This document shows, one piece after another, positions 1 through 8,675 of a DNA stretch of 64,000 nt. Within the stretch, counting starts at the first letter, position 1, and each line of letters starts with the position of its first letter. The notes below the pieces were generated by a model that worked only from the letters and a program-made list of their open reading frames with translations, had not been told where the DNA came from and did no database searches. The translations under genes were made by a program, and so were the position numbers. Source of the stretch: Pirellula sp. (GTDB lineage Bacteria; Planctomycetota; Planctomycetia; Pirellulales; Lacipirellulaceae); NCBI GenBank assembly GCA_013822725.1, contig PNKX01000009.1:124001-188000 (forward strand), in the 5' to 3' direction.

Positions 1-2472
1 TGCGCGACGGGGCTGAACTTCAACGAACCGGCAACTGATGGGACGACCTTTGGGCCCGACTGGTGGCGGAGCGATGCGCTGGTGACCGGCTACTCGCGCG
101 GCAAGCTCTATCGGACGAAGCTCGCACGCACTGGGCAAGAATATGTGGGGCAAAACCAGATCATCGGCGCCACGAACATGTTGCCAGCCGACGCCTGCGT
201 GGCGTCCGACCGTTCGCTCGTGATCGCCATGCACAGCGGCGGGCCCGACTGGGGTAGCGGCCCAAGCGGCGATGGAAAACTCTACAAAGTGACCTACGAA
301 GAGCGCGACGACGCGCCGATTCCGTCGCTAGTCTGGGCCGAGTCGCCGCGCGAGGTCCGCATCGCATTTGATCGGCCCGTTGATCCGGCGAGTCTCAAGG
401 ATCTCGCGAAGCGCATCTCGATTGACAGCGGCGAGTTCGTCGGGGCCGGCGATCGGTTCGAGTCGTTTCGGCCCGGTTACGCGGTCGTGGAGCGACAGAT
501 GAACTCGGCGCGGTTAGGCGTTGAGGTGCAGGGAGTGCAACTCACCGCTGATCGGCGGACGCTCATTGTCACCACGGCGCCGCAGCGGCTCGCGGTGAAC
601 TACGGCGTGTCGTTGCCGGGAATTTCGACAACTAAAGATGCTAAAGATGCTGTGAAGTCACCGCCTGTCGAATCATTGCCGCAGTATCCCGACGTGGAGT
701 TGCAATACGATCTCTGCGGCGTCGAGGCAACGTGGGAGCCAGCGGTAGGCGAGCCGATTCGCATCTGGCTTCCGCATCTTGATCTCCAAGCATCGCGCGA
801 ACTGACGGTAGGCAGCGCTCAGCATGACGCCTTTTGGCGAGCGCTGCGTGCGGACGGAACCTTGCGACTGCGAACCTTGGTCGATCTGCGCGACCTCTTA
901 CGCCCAGCCGTCCAGCCGGGGGCCAAGCTTGATCACGAGTGGCCCGCCGAGGAAGTCAAGCTCTACTTCACCCCGGCGAACGGTGAACCTCTAGTAGACG
1001 GTAAGGCGGCCGCACTCGGCGTGGCGATTGGCGCGGGAGCGTCGGTGTTTAGTCTGGCGCCTGGCATTCGACTCGTAGAAGTGACGCTGCCGGTCGCTGA
1101 GTTCCGTCCGCCTGAGGTGCATCTAAGTTTTTCCACCAATGAAGAGCGCGGTGAAAGTCGTCGACTTCGGACACTGGCGCTGCGGCGGTTCCTGCTGCCG
1201 TGGGCTGAGCAATCGACCAAGCCGGCGGAGTTGGTCGACAATCGCGATCTGCCAGAGCTCGCGGGGGGCAATTGGCTCCGAGGCCAGCAAGAGTTCTTCG
1301 GCACCACCGCCAACTGCGCGAAATGCCACGCGATGCGCGGCGTCGGCGGCAAGATTGGGCCAGACCTTTCGAACCTGCCGCAGCGCGACTACGCTTCGGT
1401 GTTGCGCGACGTGACGCAGCCGAGCTTTGCGATCAACCCCGACTACGTCTCGCAAACGGTGCTGCTTGCCGATGGACGGGCCCTGGCCGGGACGACGCGC
1501 GTCGACGGCGAGAATCTGATCGTCGCCGATCAGGAAGGGAAGGAAACGAGCGTCCCGCGCGCGGAAGTCGAAGAACTCGCGCACTCGCCGCAGTCGATCA
1601 TGCCGGAAGGTTTGCCGAAGGCGCTCGGCGAAGAGCGGCTGCGCGACTTGATGACGTTTCTGCTCGTCGAGCCGCCGCACATGCCGGTTTACGGCGAACT
1701 CCCCCCTCCCCCGCCGCGACGGCTGGCTGATCTAGAAGCGGTGCTGGCTGGCGCCGAGAAACTTGATTCGCCACGGCCGCTGCAGGTAGTGCTCGTCGGC
1801 GGAGCCAAGGACCACGGCCCCGGCGAGCATGACTACCCCGCCTGGAAAGTGATGTGGCAGCAATTGCTTGAACTGGCAGATGGCGTCCAAGTGACGACGG
1901 CCGAGAATTGGCCCAATGCCGACCAATTAAAATCCGCCGATGCGATCGTCTTTTTTCAAAAGGGCGAATGGACGCCCGAGCGGGCCCGCGACCTCGATGC
2001 GTTTCTGGCTCGCGGCGGCGGCGTCTCCTACATCCACTACGCCGTCGACGGCGGCAATGACGCCCCCGGCTTTGCGGAGCGAATCGGGCTGGCCTGGATG
2101 GGAGGACGGTCAAAGTTCCGCCATGGACCGCTCGACGTGAACTTCGCCGCTGGGAAGAAGCACCCGATCGGACGGAACTTCGATCAGGTGCACTTTTACG
2201 ACGAGAGCTATTGGCAGCCGTACGGCGATCCGGGGCGGATCAACCTGTTGGCGACCTGCGTCGAAGAGGGCGCCGAGCAGCCGCTGTTCTGGACGCGCGA
2301 ACATGGCGGGGGACGAGTATTCGTTTCAATCCCGGGGCACTATTCGTGGACGTTCGACGATCCGCTGTTTCGGATTCTGCTGCTGCGCGGGTTAGCGTGG
2401 ACGGCGAAAGAACCAGTCGATCGGTTCAATGAGTTGGCGTTGCCGGGGGCTCGCGTGCGGCGTGCCGAGTAG
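1..2472 (+). CDS. Heme-binding c-type cytochrome / ThuA fusion protein, 5' truncated
   Basis: The reading frame is open from the first base, so the gene starts outside the window; the in-frame ATG at 82 is unlikely to be the true start. The visible 823 residues begin with the end of a beta-propeller-like region. A single CxxCH heme site (CAKCH, about residue 439) follows, in the Pirellula/Verrucomicrobium-type heme-binding domain, with the typical continuation GPDLSN and a C-terminal helix ending in MTFLL. From about residue 594 to 800 there is a ThuA-like (glutamine-amidotransferase-like) domain, seen in VVLVGGAKDHG, the Y-I-H-Y segment and HYSWTFDDPLFR. Such planctomycete proteins are thought to act in the periplasm in electron transfer linked to sugar or glycoside breakdown; the substrate cannot be told from sequence. 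The next gene is on the other strand. Confidence 0.85.
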   Translation, partial: CATGLNFNEPATDGTTFGPDWWRSDALVTGYSRGKLYRTKLARTGQEYVGQNQIIGATNMLPADACVASDRSLVIAMHSGGPDWGSGPSGDGKLYKVTYEERDDAPIPSLVWAESPREVRIAFDRPVDPASLKDLAKRISIDSGEFVGAGDRFESFRPGYAVVERQMNSARLGVEVQGVQLTADRRTLIVTTAPQRLAVNYGVSLPGISTTKDAKDAVKSPPVESLPQYPDVELQYDLCGVEATWEPAVGEPIRIWLPHLDLQASRELTVGSAQHDAFWRALRADGTLRLRTLVDLRDLLRPAVQPGAKLDHEWPAEEVKLYFTPANGEPLVDGKAAALGVAIGAGASVFSLAPGIRLVEVTLPVAEFRPPEVHLSFSTNEERGESRRLRTLALRRFLLPWAEQSTKPAELVDNRDLPELAGGNWLRGQQEFFGTTANCAKCHAMRGVGGKIGPDLSNLPQRDYASVLRDVTQPSFAINPDYVSQTVLLADGRALAGTTRVDGENLIVADQEGKETSVPRAEVEELAHSPQSIMPEGLPKALGEERLRDLMTFLLVEPPHMPVYGELPPPPPRRLADLEAVLAGAEKLDSPRPLQVVLVGGAKDHGPGEHDYPAWKVMWQQLLELADGVQVTTAENWPNADQLKSADAIVFFQKGEWTPERARDLDAFLARGGGVSYIHYAVDGGNDAPGFAERIGLAWMGGRSKFRHGPLDVNFAAGKKHPIGRNFDQVHFYDESYWQPYGDPGRINLLATCVEEGAEQPLFWTREHGGGRVFVSIPGHYSWTFDDPLFRILLLRGLAWTAKEPVDRFNELALPGARVRRAE

Positions 2473-2492
2473 CCGTAGGGCAACGACCGTAA

Positions 2493-2583
2493 GAATCTAT
2501 GATTTAGGATGTATGATTTATGATGTGCTGGCGAGCTATCTACCCTCTTCAAATCATAAATCCTAAATCCTAAATCAAAGATT
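2493..2583. repeat. Long imperfect hairpin, ATGATTTAGG type
   Basis: Two arms built from ATGATTTA/GGATGTATGATTT-like words and their complements (AAATCATAAATCCTAAATCC) flank a short spacer. The arms are AT-rich in a GC-rich genome and repeat with a period of about 10 bases. The element lies between the convergent cytochrome/ThuA and topoisomerase genes and may act as a bidirectional terminator or as a mobile palindromic element. No ORF is present. Confidence 0.7.
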
Positions 2584-2616
2584 GCGTTGCCGCTCCGGCC
2601 GGTCGTTGACCGGCGG

Positions 2617-3723
2617 CTACTTGTTGAGCGCTGGCTTCCAGTTTTTTAGGAACCGCTTGAGGAGTTGTTCATCGGCGGAGAATTGCTTGCTGCCGCGCGG
2701 GGCCGATCCTGTGTCCGCGCGAAAGGTTCCTAGCTCGTAGCTCTCCAGTAAGCCGGGATGGATGTAGTAGTTGCGGCAGACGGCGGGCGTGTTGCTGAGC
2801 ATTTCGGCCGTTTGGCAGACGACCTCTCGGGCCGTGCGTTTGAGGGCCGTCGCCGTTTCTTCCTCGTCTTTGTCGGCGGCGAAGAGCGCGCCGGCGGCGA
2901 ATGACGAAGCTTTCCACGTGCGGAAGTCCTTGGCGGTGATCTCTTCCCCGGTGAGGGACTTCAAGTATTCGTTGACGTCGGTGGCCGTCACCGCGCGGAT
3001 TTTTTCTTCGTCGTCCAGGTACTGAAAGACATGGCTGCCAGCGAGCGACGCACAATCGCGGATGAGGCGCACGACTGCCGGTGCGTCGATCGTGACGTTA
3101 CGGTGAAAGCCCCCTTTCGCACGAAAGCGGAGTTCGACTTTGTGCAGTTCGATCGTGACGTGCCGGTTGCGGAGCGAGGCGAGGCCGTAGGAGCCGTTCT
3201 CTTTGACGTACTCCTCGTTGCCGACGCGAATGCCGGTGAGGTCGAGCACCGCGACCATGCCGGCGAGGACGCGCTCGCGACTAAGTCCGCGGCTGCGAAG
3301 TTTGGCCGCAATCGTGCGTCGCAGCGCGGGAAGTTGGGCGCCGAACGCGGCGAGGCGGGCGAACTTGGCGAGCCCAGCCACTTCCTGCCAGCGTTCGTGG
3401 TAGATGTACTGCTTCCGCTGGCGGGCGTCGCGACCGGTGGCCTGCAGGTGGCCGGCGGTGACGGTGCAAATCCAGACGTCACGCCACGCAGGAGGAATGG
3501 CGAGCGTTTCGATGCGCGAAATCTTGTGCGGGTCGTGGAGCGGCGTGCCGCGCGTCGTCAGGTAGGAGAACCCTTTGCCGTGTCGCTGCCGGCCGAGGCC
3601 GGGATCTTGGTCGGTGACGTAACGCAGGCGGGCCCAGCGGGCCAAGTCTTCTGGTGCGAACGACGAAGGAATTTTGCGATGGGGCATGGCTCGATGCTGC
3701 GGTTTTGCGAGAACGTCGATCAA
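2617..3723 (-). CDS. DNA topoisomerase IB (poxvirus/eukaryotic type)
   Basis: 368 residues, the usual length for bacterial TopIB. This enzyme relaxes supercoils through a 3'-phosphotyrosine intermediate and needs no ATP. The N-terminal domain includes GFSYLTTRG and IPPAWRDVWIC. The catalytic core contains IRVGNEEY (Arg), RFRAKGGFHRN (Lys), KDFRTWKAS (second Arg) and the C-terminal NTPAVCRNYYIHP with the nucleophilic Tyr. The Asn at the position of the vaccinia catalytic His (LSNTPAVC) is normal for bacterial members. It is a single gene between unrelated neighbours. Its 3' end shares a GC-rich motif (about 2586-2624, GTCGTTGACCGGCGGCTAC type) with the 3' end of the csrA gene at 8180. Confidence 0.95.
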   Translation of the reverse strand: MIDVLAKPQHRAMPHRKIPSSFAPEDLARWARLRYVTDQDPGLGRQRHGKGFSYLTTRGTPLHDPHKISRIETLAIPPAWRDVWICTVTAGHLQATGRDARQRKQYIYHERWQEVAGLAKFARLAAFGAQLPALRRTIAAKLRSRGLSRERVLAGMVAVLDLTGIRVGNEEYVKENGSYGLASLRNRHVTIELHKVELRFRAKGGFHRNVTIDAPAVVRLIRDCASLAGSHVFQYLDDEEKIRAVTATDVNEYLKSLTGEEITAKDFRTWKASSFAAGALFAADKDEEETATALKRTAREVVCQTAEMLSNTPAVCRNYYIHPGLLESYELGTFRADTGSAPRGSKQFSADEQLLKRFLKNWKPALNK

Positions 3724-3824
3724 ACGACGTTCGTCGATAGCTGCAAGAGCCGTGCCGGGGGCGAGATTCGCGTAATTGCCGCTGAATTAACAGGGCGAGC
3801 GACACGCCGTAGAGCGCGGGCTGA

Positions 3825-3913
3825 TAGCCGGACCGCCACGCGGTCCGGGGGCGGCGCGGATGGGCGCGACGCTGTTTGGCGCCGCGGCCCGGAGGGCGTG
3901 GCCCTCCGGCTAT
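3825..3913. repeat. Two-hairpin GC-rich element (copy 1, reverse orientation)
   Basis: Two short perfect hairpins, CGGACCGCCACGCGGTCCG and CCGGAGGGCGTGGCCCTCCGG, are separated by about 40 bases and bounded by TAGCC/GGCTA. The same two-hairpin design occurs in the opposite orientation at 12956-13036 and 13800-13875. It sits between topoisomerase IB and a Gfo/Idh/MocA gene. It is interpreted as a REP/BIME-like dispersed element. Confidence 0.7.
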
Positions 3914-3933
3914 GGGTTGCACTGTGGCTGCGG

Positions 3934-5007
3934 CTAGGCTTTCGCGAGCTTCGGATCGCTTTTTAGCGGCAGAGTTACTTTTTTGCCGGTGGTGGCTGAT
4001 TGGTAGATCGCCAGGATGATTTCGATCGACTTGCGACCTTCCGGTCCATCGACGGCTGGGGCGCGGTCCTTGCGGATGGCGTCGACGAAGTCCTGGATCT
4101 GCAGCGTGTGGCCGTGGTGGCCGATGGCGGCGGGGTCGGCGGCGCCGCCGCCGGTGCTTTTGCTGGTGGACATCTGGCGATGAATGGCGGCGTCGCTGCG
4201 GAGCTTCTTGGCGAAGTCCCACGCCTTGATGTCTTCCTCTTCGAGCACGGCGGAGCCTTCGCTGCCGTGGAGCTCGATCCGCTTGAGGTAACCGGGATAG
4301 GCGGCGGTGGTGGCTTCGATGACGCCGAGGGCGCCGCTGGCGAAGCGGAGCGTGGCGGTGGCGACGTCTTCGACCTCGATACGATCGTGGGCGAGCGTCG
4401 CGGTGAAGGCCTGCACTTCGGTCACGGGGCCCATCAGCCAACTCAGGAGGTCAACGGTATGCACCGCCTGGTTCATGAGAGCCCCGCCGCCGTCGAGGGC
4501 CCAGGTGCCGCGCCAGGTGCCGCTGTCGTAGTACTGCTGCGTGCGGAACCATTTCACATACGCGTCGCCAAGCGTGATGCGACCGAACCGTTCGGCGTCG
4601 ACGGCGCCCTTCATCAGCTTCGCTGAATCGTGGAATCGCGACGGGAAGATGGCGGCGAGCTTCACGCCAGCTTTGTCGCAGGCGTCGATGATTTTGTCGC
4701 AACGTTTGAGCGTGATCTCCAGCGGCTTCTCGACGATGACATGCTTGCCGGCCTTCGCCGCGATGACGGCGGGCTCCATGTGGGCTCCGCTGGGCGTGCC
4801 GATCGTCACGGCGTCGACGTTCTGATCGTCGAGCATGGCCTCGACCGAATCATACGGCTTGCAGCCGAATTCCTTGGCCAGGGCTTGCGACTTCTCGAAT
4901 GAGCGATCGGCGCAAGCGACGAGCTTGGCGCCCTTCACTTCCTGAATCGCCTTCGCGTGAAAGCGACTGATCATGCCGGCGCCGACGATTCCGAACCCGA
5001 TTGCCAT
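3934..5007 (-). CDS. Gfo/Idh/MocA family oxidoreductase
   Basis: 357 residues. The N-terminal Rossmann fold has GIVGAGMISRFHAKAI for NAD(P) binding, and the catalytic EKP motif (IVEKPLEITLKRC) follows. The C-terminal alpha/beta domain carries LMNQAVHTVDLLSWLMGPV, with the usual His of the active site. These enzymes oxidise or epimerise sugars, inositols or related polyols with NAD(P)H; the substrate is not predictable here. Planctomycete genomes carry many paralogues and a second one is at 59430. There is no operon partner. The ATG is preceded by a purine-rich stretch within the repeat-containing gap. Confidence 0.92.
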   Translation of the reverse strand: MAIGFGIVGAGMISRFHAKAIQEVKGAKLVACADRSFEKSQALAKEFGCKPYDSVEAMLDDQNVDAVTIGTPSGAHMEPAVIAAKAGKHVIVEKPLEITLKRCDKIIDACDKAGVKLAAIFPSRFHDSAKLMKGAVDAERFGRITLGDAYVKWFRTQQYYDSGTWRGTWALDGGGALMNQAVHTVDLLSWLMGPVTEVQAFTATLAHDRIEVEDVATATLRFASGALGVIEATTAAYPGYLKRIELHGSEGSAVLEEEDIKAWDFAKKLRSDAAIHRQMSTSKSTGGGAADPAAIGHHGHTLQIQDFVDAIRKDRAPAVDGPEGRKSIEIILAIYQSATTGKKVTLPLKSDPKLAKA

Positions 5008-5036
5008 CTTGTTGAGCCTTCTGAGAATTCAAATGG

Positions 5037-5198
5037 AACCGCCAAGGACGCCAAGGCAAGAGAAGGATTTACCCGCGAATCACGCGAATCTGCGCGAATG
5101 AAGCAATCATCAAAATTGAATTTCATTCGCGACAATTCGCGTGATTCGCGGGCTTCTCCCAGTTCTTCCTTGGCGCTCTTGCCGTCCTTGGCGGTTCC
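5037..5198. repeat. Nested long hairpin, CCAAGGACG type with an inner CGCGAAT type
   Basis: The outer arms are AACCGCCAAGGACGCCAAGG and the complementary CCTTGGCG...GTCCTTGGCGGTT. Inside them is a second palindrome built from CGCGAATCACGCGAATCTGCG and its complement. It fills the space between divergent genes (oxidoreductase on the minus strand, trmL on the plus strand). A close relative of the outer arms occurs at 15352-15502. Confidence 0.8.
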
Positions 5199-5266
5199 TG
5201 ATTTTGCATTAACGAGAAGTAGCGTATTATGCGGAACCACGCTCAATAGCTGTAGAGGAAAAAACG

Positions 5267-5791
5267 TTGGCCGGCGACGATCCCGAACACGCGACGGAAG
5301 GCTCCGGATTGGAGGCCGCTGCGGCGATAAAGTATGTGCCACGGCTCCACATCGTGCTGTTCCAGCCAGAGATTCCGTACAATACCGGGAGCGTCGGCCG
5401 AACCTGCGTCGCCGTTGCTGCAAAGTTGTGGCTCGTGCGGCCCTTGGGATTTCGGGTCGATGACTATTACCTGCGACGGGCGGGGCTCGACTATTGGCAA
5501 CATCTCGAATGGGAGGTCGTCGACGACTGGGCGGCTCTGACGGCGGCCCTGCCGGTGGAGCGGCATTGGTACTTCACCAAGTTCGGCGAGCGGTCGTACA
5601 CGTCGGCGGGGATTACTGAGGGAGACGTGCTGGTGTTCGGACGGGAGTCGCAGGGGCTGCCGCCGGAGATCGTCGAAGGACGGCGGGAACGCTGTTTGCG
5701 GATTCCGACCCGGCCCGAGGTGCGAAGCCTGAACCTTTCGAACAGCGCCGCCGTGGCGATGTACGAGGCGGTGCGGCAGTGGGATGGTTGA
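5267..5791 (+). CDS. trmL: tRNA (cytidine(34)-2'-O)-methyltransferase, SPOUT family
   Basis: About 174 residues. TrmL 2'-O-methylates the wobble base of tRNA-Leu isoacceptors using S-adenosylmethionine. Family motifs are clear: LFQPEIPYNTGSVGRTC at the N-terminus, LVRPLGF, the knot loops VFGRESQGLP and IPTRPEVRSLNLSNSAAVAMYE at the C-terminus. The start used is TTG at 5267, preceded by AGAGGA; the conserved region begins about 26 residues in (HIVLFQPE), so a later start is possible. It stands alone between an inverted repeat and murB. Confidence 0.93.
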   Translation: MAGDDPEHATEGSGLEAAAAIKYVPRLHIVLFQPEIPYNTGSVGRTCVAVAAKLWLVRPLGFRVDDYYLRRAGLDYWQHLEWEVVDDWAALTAALPVERHWYFTKFGERSYTSAGITEGDVLVFGRESQGLPPEIVEGRRERCLRIPTRPEVRSLNLSNSAAVAMYEAVRQWDG

Positions 5792-6050
5792 GGGGGGGAT
5801 GGTTGAGGGGAATTGCGGTCGGCGGCGTGATCGGTACGTTGGGAGCAATCCTGATTTCAGGCCCGTCTGCCGGCCGAAAGTAGATGGCGCGGCCTCCTCG
5901 GCCGACCAGAACGCGGGAAACCACCTCGGCTCGTGTGGCCGAGCCATTTGCGACGTAACTCGCCCAGACTGGGCAATTTATGGCGGTTGAATTGACGATT
6001 CGAGGCCCAGCGGTCAACATGGGTGCCTACTCGTCAAGGACAGTGCGATC

Positions 6051-6929
6051 ATGACCCTGGTAAGCGGCTTTGAGAAAATCGTCCGGCAGCAAGAGCCGCT
6101 AGCGGAGCGCACCTGGCTCCGGCTGGGCGGCCCCGCCGAGTTCTTTGCCGAGCCCAATTCGGTTGACGAATTGGCCGCTCTGGTTCGGCGCTGCCGTAAC
6201 GAGGACGTGCCGATCCGTCTGCTAGGCGGGGGGTCGAACGTTTTGGTTCGGGACGAAGGGGTGGGCGGCATGGTCGTCAGCCTCACGAGCCCTGCCTTCT
6301 CGCAGATTCGCATCGCCGGCAACCGCGTCACGGCCGGCGGCGGCGTGAAGCTGGCCCACGCGATCAGCGAGACCGTGCGGGCTGGGCTGGCTGGGTTGGA
6401 GCCGCTGGTCGGCATCCCCGGCACCGTCGGCGGCGCCTTGCATGGCAACAGCGGCAGCCGGGCCGGCGACATCGGCCAATGGGCCTGCCGGGCGACGGTG
6501 ATGACCCGCGCCGGCGACATCGTCCACCGCAATCGCGAAGACCTCGTCTTCGCCTATCGTCAGAGCAGCCTCGACGAACTGGTGATTCTTAGCGGCGAGT
6601 TCCAGTTGGAGCAAGACGATCCTGCGCAGCTCACCAAGCGGATGCAGAAGCAGTGGATCGTCAAAAAGGCGGGCCAGCCGCTGTCCCATCAGAACGTGGC
6701 GTGCGTCTTCAAAAATCCCCGCGGCATGAGCGCCGGGATGCTGATCGAACAGGCCGGGCTCAAAGGGACGCGCGTTGGCGGCGTCGAAGTGAGCCAACGG
6801 CACGCGAACTTTATCGTCGCTGGCGACGGGGCCTCGAGCCAAGACGTCCTGCGGTTGATCGATCTCATTCGGAGCCGGGTGGCGGAGCGGCTCGGGGTGG
6901 AACTCGAGACCGAGATGGAGATTTGGTAG
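6051..6929 (+). CDS. murB: UDP-N-acetylenolpyruvoylglucosamine reductase
   Basis: 292 residues, the short (type II) MurB length. MurB reduces enolpyruvyl-UDP-GlcNAc to UDP-MurNAc with NADPH and FAD, in the cytoplasmic part of peptidoglycan synthesis. FAD-binding motifs LLGGGSNVLVRDEG and GIPGTVGGALHGNSGS are visible, as is FAYRQSSL with the catalytic Ser and the C-terminal VELETEMEIW with the conserved Glu. The next gene is an FtsQ-like protein, a pairing expected from dcw clusters, which fits a remnant of that cluster. The ATG at 6051 is 24 codons before the first conserved segment. Confidence 0.95.
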   Translation: MTLVSGFEKIVRQQEPLAERTWLRLGGPAEFFAEPNSVDELAALVRRCRNEDVPIRLLGGGSNVLVRDEGVGGMVVSLTSPAFSQIRIAGNRVTAGGGVKLAHAISETVRAGLAGLEPLVGIPGTVGGALHGNSGSRAGDIGQWACRATVMTRAGDIVHRNREDLVFAYRQSSLDELVILSGEFQLEQDDPAQLTKRMQKQWIVKKAGQPLSHQNVACVFKNPRGMSAGMLIEQAGLKGTRVGGVEVSQRHANFIVAGDGASSQDVLRLIDLIRSRVAERLGVELETEMEIW

Positions 6930-6942
6930 GCGGCGGTTGATT

Positions 6943-7030
6943 CAGCCCCCGGCTCCGCCGGGGGGTGGCGTTACGTAACGGATGACGTAAACGGCATGGA
7001 AACCTACCCCCGGGCGGAGCCCGGGGCTGC
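6943..7030. repeat. BIME-like pair of CCCCCGG palindromes
   Basis: GCCCCCGGCTCCGCCGGGGG and, further on, CCCCCGGGCGGAGCCCGGGG form two hairpins about 50 bases apart. The same architecture appears twice in tandem at 44293-44401 and 44522-44630. It separates murB from the FtsQ-like gene and could attenuate transcription between them. Confidence 0.75.
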
Positions 7031-7062
7031 AATAGTGCACCTGCAACGGATGGCGGTGTCCC

Positions 7063-8097
7063 TTGGCGCGCAAAAGTTCTAAAGCCGATCCAGCCGAACC
7101 AAAGCCGACGGCTAAGTCAAAGCGGTCTAAAGCCGTCGTCGACGAGGAAGAGATTCTTCCCCCCACGGGCTTTCGTCCCGCGATCGTCGATGCGCTCGGC
7201 CGCCGGCGCGGCAAAGCGCTCGTGGTGATTGGCGTCGTCGGTTTGCTGGCGTGGGGCGCCCAGGCAGTATGGCAGCGTGCGGCGCCGATTGTCGCCGCGC
7301 GAGAGCGTTATCTGATCCCTGCCGATCGAATCGTCATGACCGAGCCGCCGGCGTGGATCGTTGCCGAGGTGCGCGACCAAGTCATCCACACGGCCGGACT
7401 TGACCGCCGGCTCTCGATTCTCGACCCGGCGTTTCCTGAGACGGTGAGGAATGCCTTCGCACTTCACCCCTGGATCGCTTCAGTCAATCGCATCGAGAAG
7501 TTAGTGCCGGCGGGAGTCCAAGTCGACGTCACGTATCGCAAGCCGGTGGCGGTCATCGAAACGCCGTTCGGCGAGACGCGCCTACTGCTGCCGGTCGATA
7601 ATCGGGGCGTCCACTTGCCTGCAGATGATGTGCCGCTGATTCGCCGCCAGTATTTGCCGCGGATCACCGGCATCGTCGGCCAGCCCCCGGCCGGACAGCG
7701 GTGGGAGGATCCGCGCGTGGGCGGAGCCGTCGAGATTGCCGCCCTGCTCGGCGACGTATGGGAAGCGCTCCACCTGCAGGAGATTACCCCGTCGACCCGG
7801 CCAGAAGTGAAAGTGACGGGGTCGGATGAGGTGCAATACTTCGTCTACGAACTTGTGGCCCGTGGCGGGACGCGCATTCAGTGGGGGCCCGCGCCTCAGG
7901 CGCGGGCGCCAGGCGACGATGCCTTTGCGGTGAAGCTGCAGCGGCTGAACGAATGCGTGAAGCAATACGGACCGCTCGATTCGATTGATTCGCCAGGGAC
8001 GATCAACGTCCGCGGCGGCCTGCAAGTCGGCCCGCGGATGGTCAAAAAGCCGGCAGCGCGGATGGTGAGCAAGCCGGAGGACGAGGTGGTGAAATAG
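7063..8097 (+). CDS. FtsQ/DivIB-like cell division protein
   Basis: 344 residues. A basic cytoplasmic tail (residues 1-45) is followed by one membrane segment (about 51-70, ALVVIGVVGLLAWGAQAVW) and a periplasmic region. That region resembles the POTRA/beta domain of FtsQ, with VRNAFALHPWIASVNRIEKL and VQVDVTYRKPVAVIE at the usual spacing. It follows murB, which supports the call. The best start is TTG at 7063; no in-frame ATG lies nearby upstream. The C-terminal tail (about residues 270-344) contains a short Pro/Ala insert and a basic end. The match is by pattern, not full-length identity, and a planctomycete-specific derivative is possible. Confidence 0.75.
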   Translation: MARKSSKADPAEPKPTAKSKRSKAVVDEEEILPPTGFRPAIVDALGRRRGKALVVIGVVGLLAWGAQAVWQRAAPIVAARERYLIPADRIVMTEPPAWIVAEVRDQVIHTAGLDRRLSILDPAFPETVRNAFALHPWIASVNRIEKLVPAGVQVDVTYRKPVAVIETPFGETRLLLPVDNRGVHLPADDVPLIRRQYLPRITGIVGQPPAGQRWEDPRVGGAVEIAALLGDVWEALHLQEITPSTRPEVKVTGSDEVQYFVYELVARGGTRIQWGPAPQARAPGDDAFAVKLQRLNECVKQYGPLDSIDSPGTINVRGGLQVGPRMVKKPAARMVSKPEDEVVK

Positions 8098-8179
8098 CCG
8101 CGGCTCAACGAGCCGCTGCAGCGCTGTTCAAGAACGCTCCGCCTTGCGAGTTCCGCTCCGGCAGGTCGTTGGCCAGCGG

Positions 8180-8398
8180 CTACTTGTGGAAGATCTGCGT
8201 CTCGTCGAGCGCGGCCTTCTCGGCCTCTTCGATTTCGAGCGCCAATTCCTCACGCATCACGGCGAGTTCCGCCGGCGCCTCGATGCCCAGGCGCACCGCT
8301 CCGCCCGAGACTTTCACCACGGTGATGGCGATCTTGTCGCCAATGAGAATTCGCTCGCCGATTTTTCGAGAGACGACCAGCACGTTGGGGATCTCCAT
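8180..8398 (-). CDS. csrA: Carbon storage regulator CsrA (paralogue 1)
   Basis: 72 residues starting MEIPNVLVVSRKIGERILIG. CsrA is a small dimeric RNA-binding protein that represses or stabilises mRNAs by binding GGA motifs in their leaders. The core beta strands and the RLGIEAP motif needed for RNA binding are present. The frame remains open upstream for 58 more codons, but these encode a low-complexity sequence over a palindrome and the family always starts at this Met. The C-terminus is longer and more acidic than in paralogue 2 at 15958. It is divergent from thiL. Confidence 0.93.
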   Translation of the reverse strand: MEIPNVLVVSRKIGERILIGDKIAITVVKVSGGAVRLGIEAPAELAVMREELALEIEEAEKAALDETQIFHK

Positions 8399-8563
8399 CT
8401 CGCCCGGCGTGGGGGGCTTGCATGGCCGGCCTACGGGCCGCCGCATGCAACTAACGGTAGTGGCGCCGGCAGGGGTTTGCAAGCGTTTGGCGGCGACAAT
8501 CCGCCTATTCGCCGACAGCGTGGATTGTGATACTGGGTAATTGTCGCAACTTGGGAAGCGGCT

Positions 8564-8654
8564 GGGTGGCACGCCCTAAGGTATTCCGCAGGGCGTGGGA
8601 ACTCATATCAGCGGCAACCACGCCCTTCAGGAGTACCTTCGGAGCGTGCCACCC
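8564..8654. repeat. Long palindrome overlapping the start region of thiL
   Basis: GGGTGGCACGCCCTAAGGTA at the left and TACCTTCGGAGCGTGCCACCC at the right are near-perfect complements. Inner segments CGCAGGGCGTGG and CCACGCCCTTCAG also pair. The hairpin spans about 90 bases just before thiL and overlaps two of its possible start codons, so it may affect translation initiation or be a dispersed palindromic element. Confidence 0.75.
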
Positions 8655-8675
8655 AACTTCTCAACTGAGGACCAT

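Noticed and set aside
2617..3723. Missing catalytic His in topoisomerase IB
   Set aside because: Asn replaces the vaccinia-type His in bacterial TopIB proteins generally, so it is not an anomaly.
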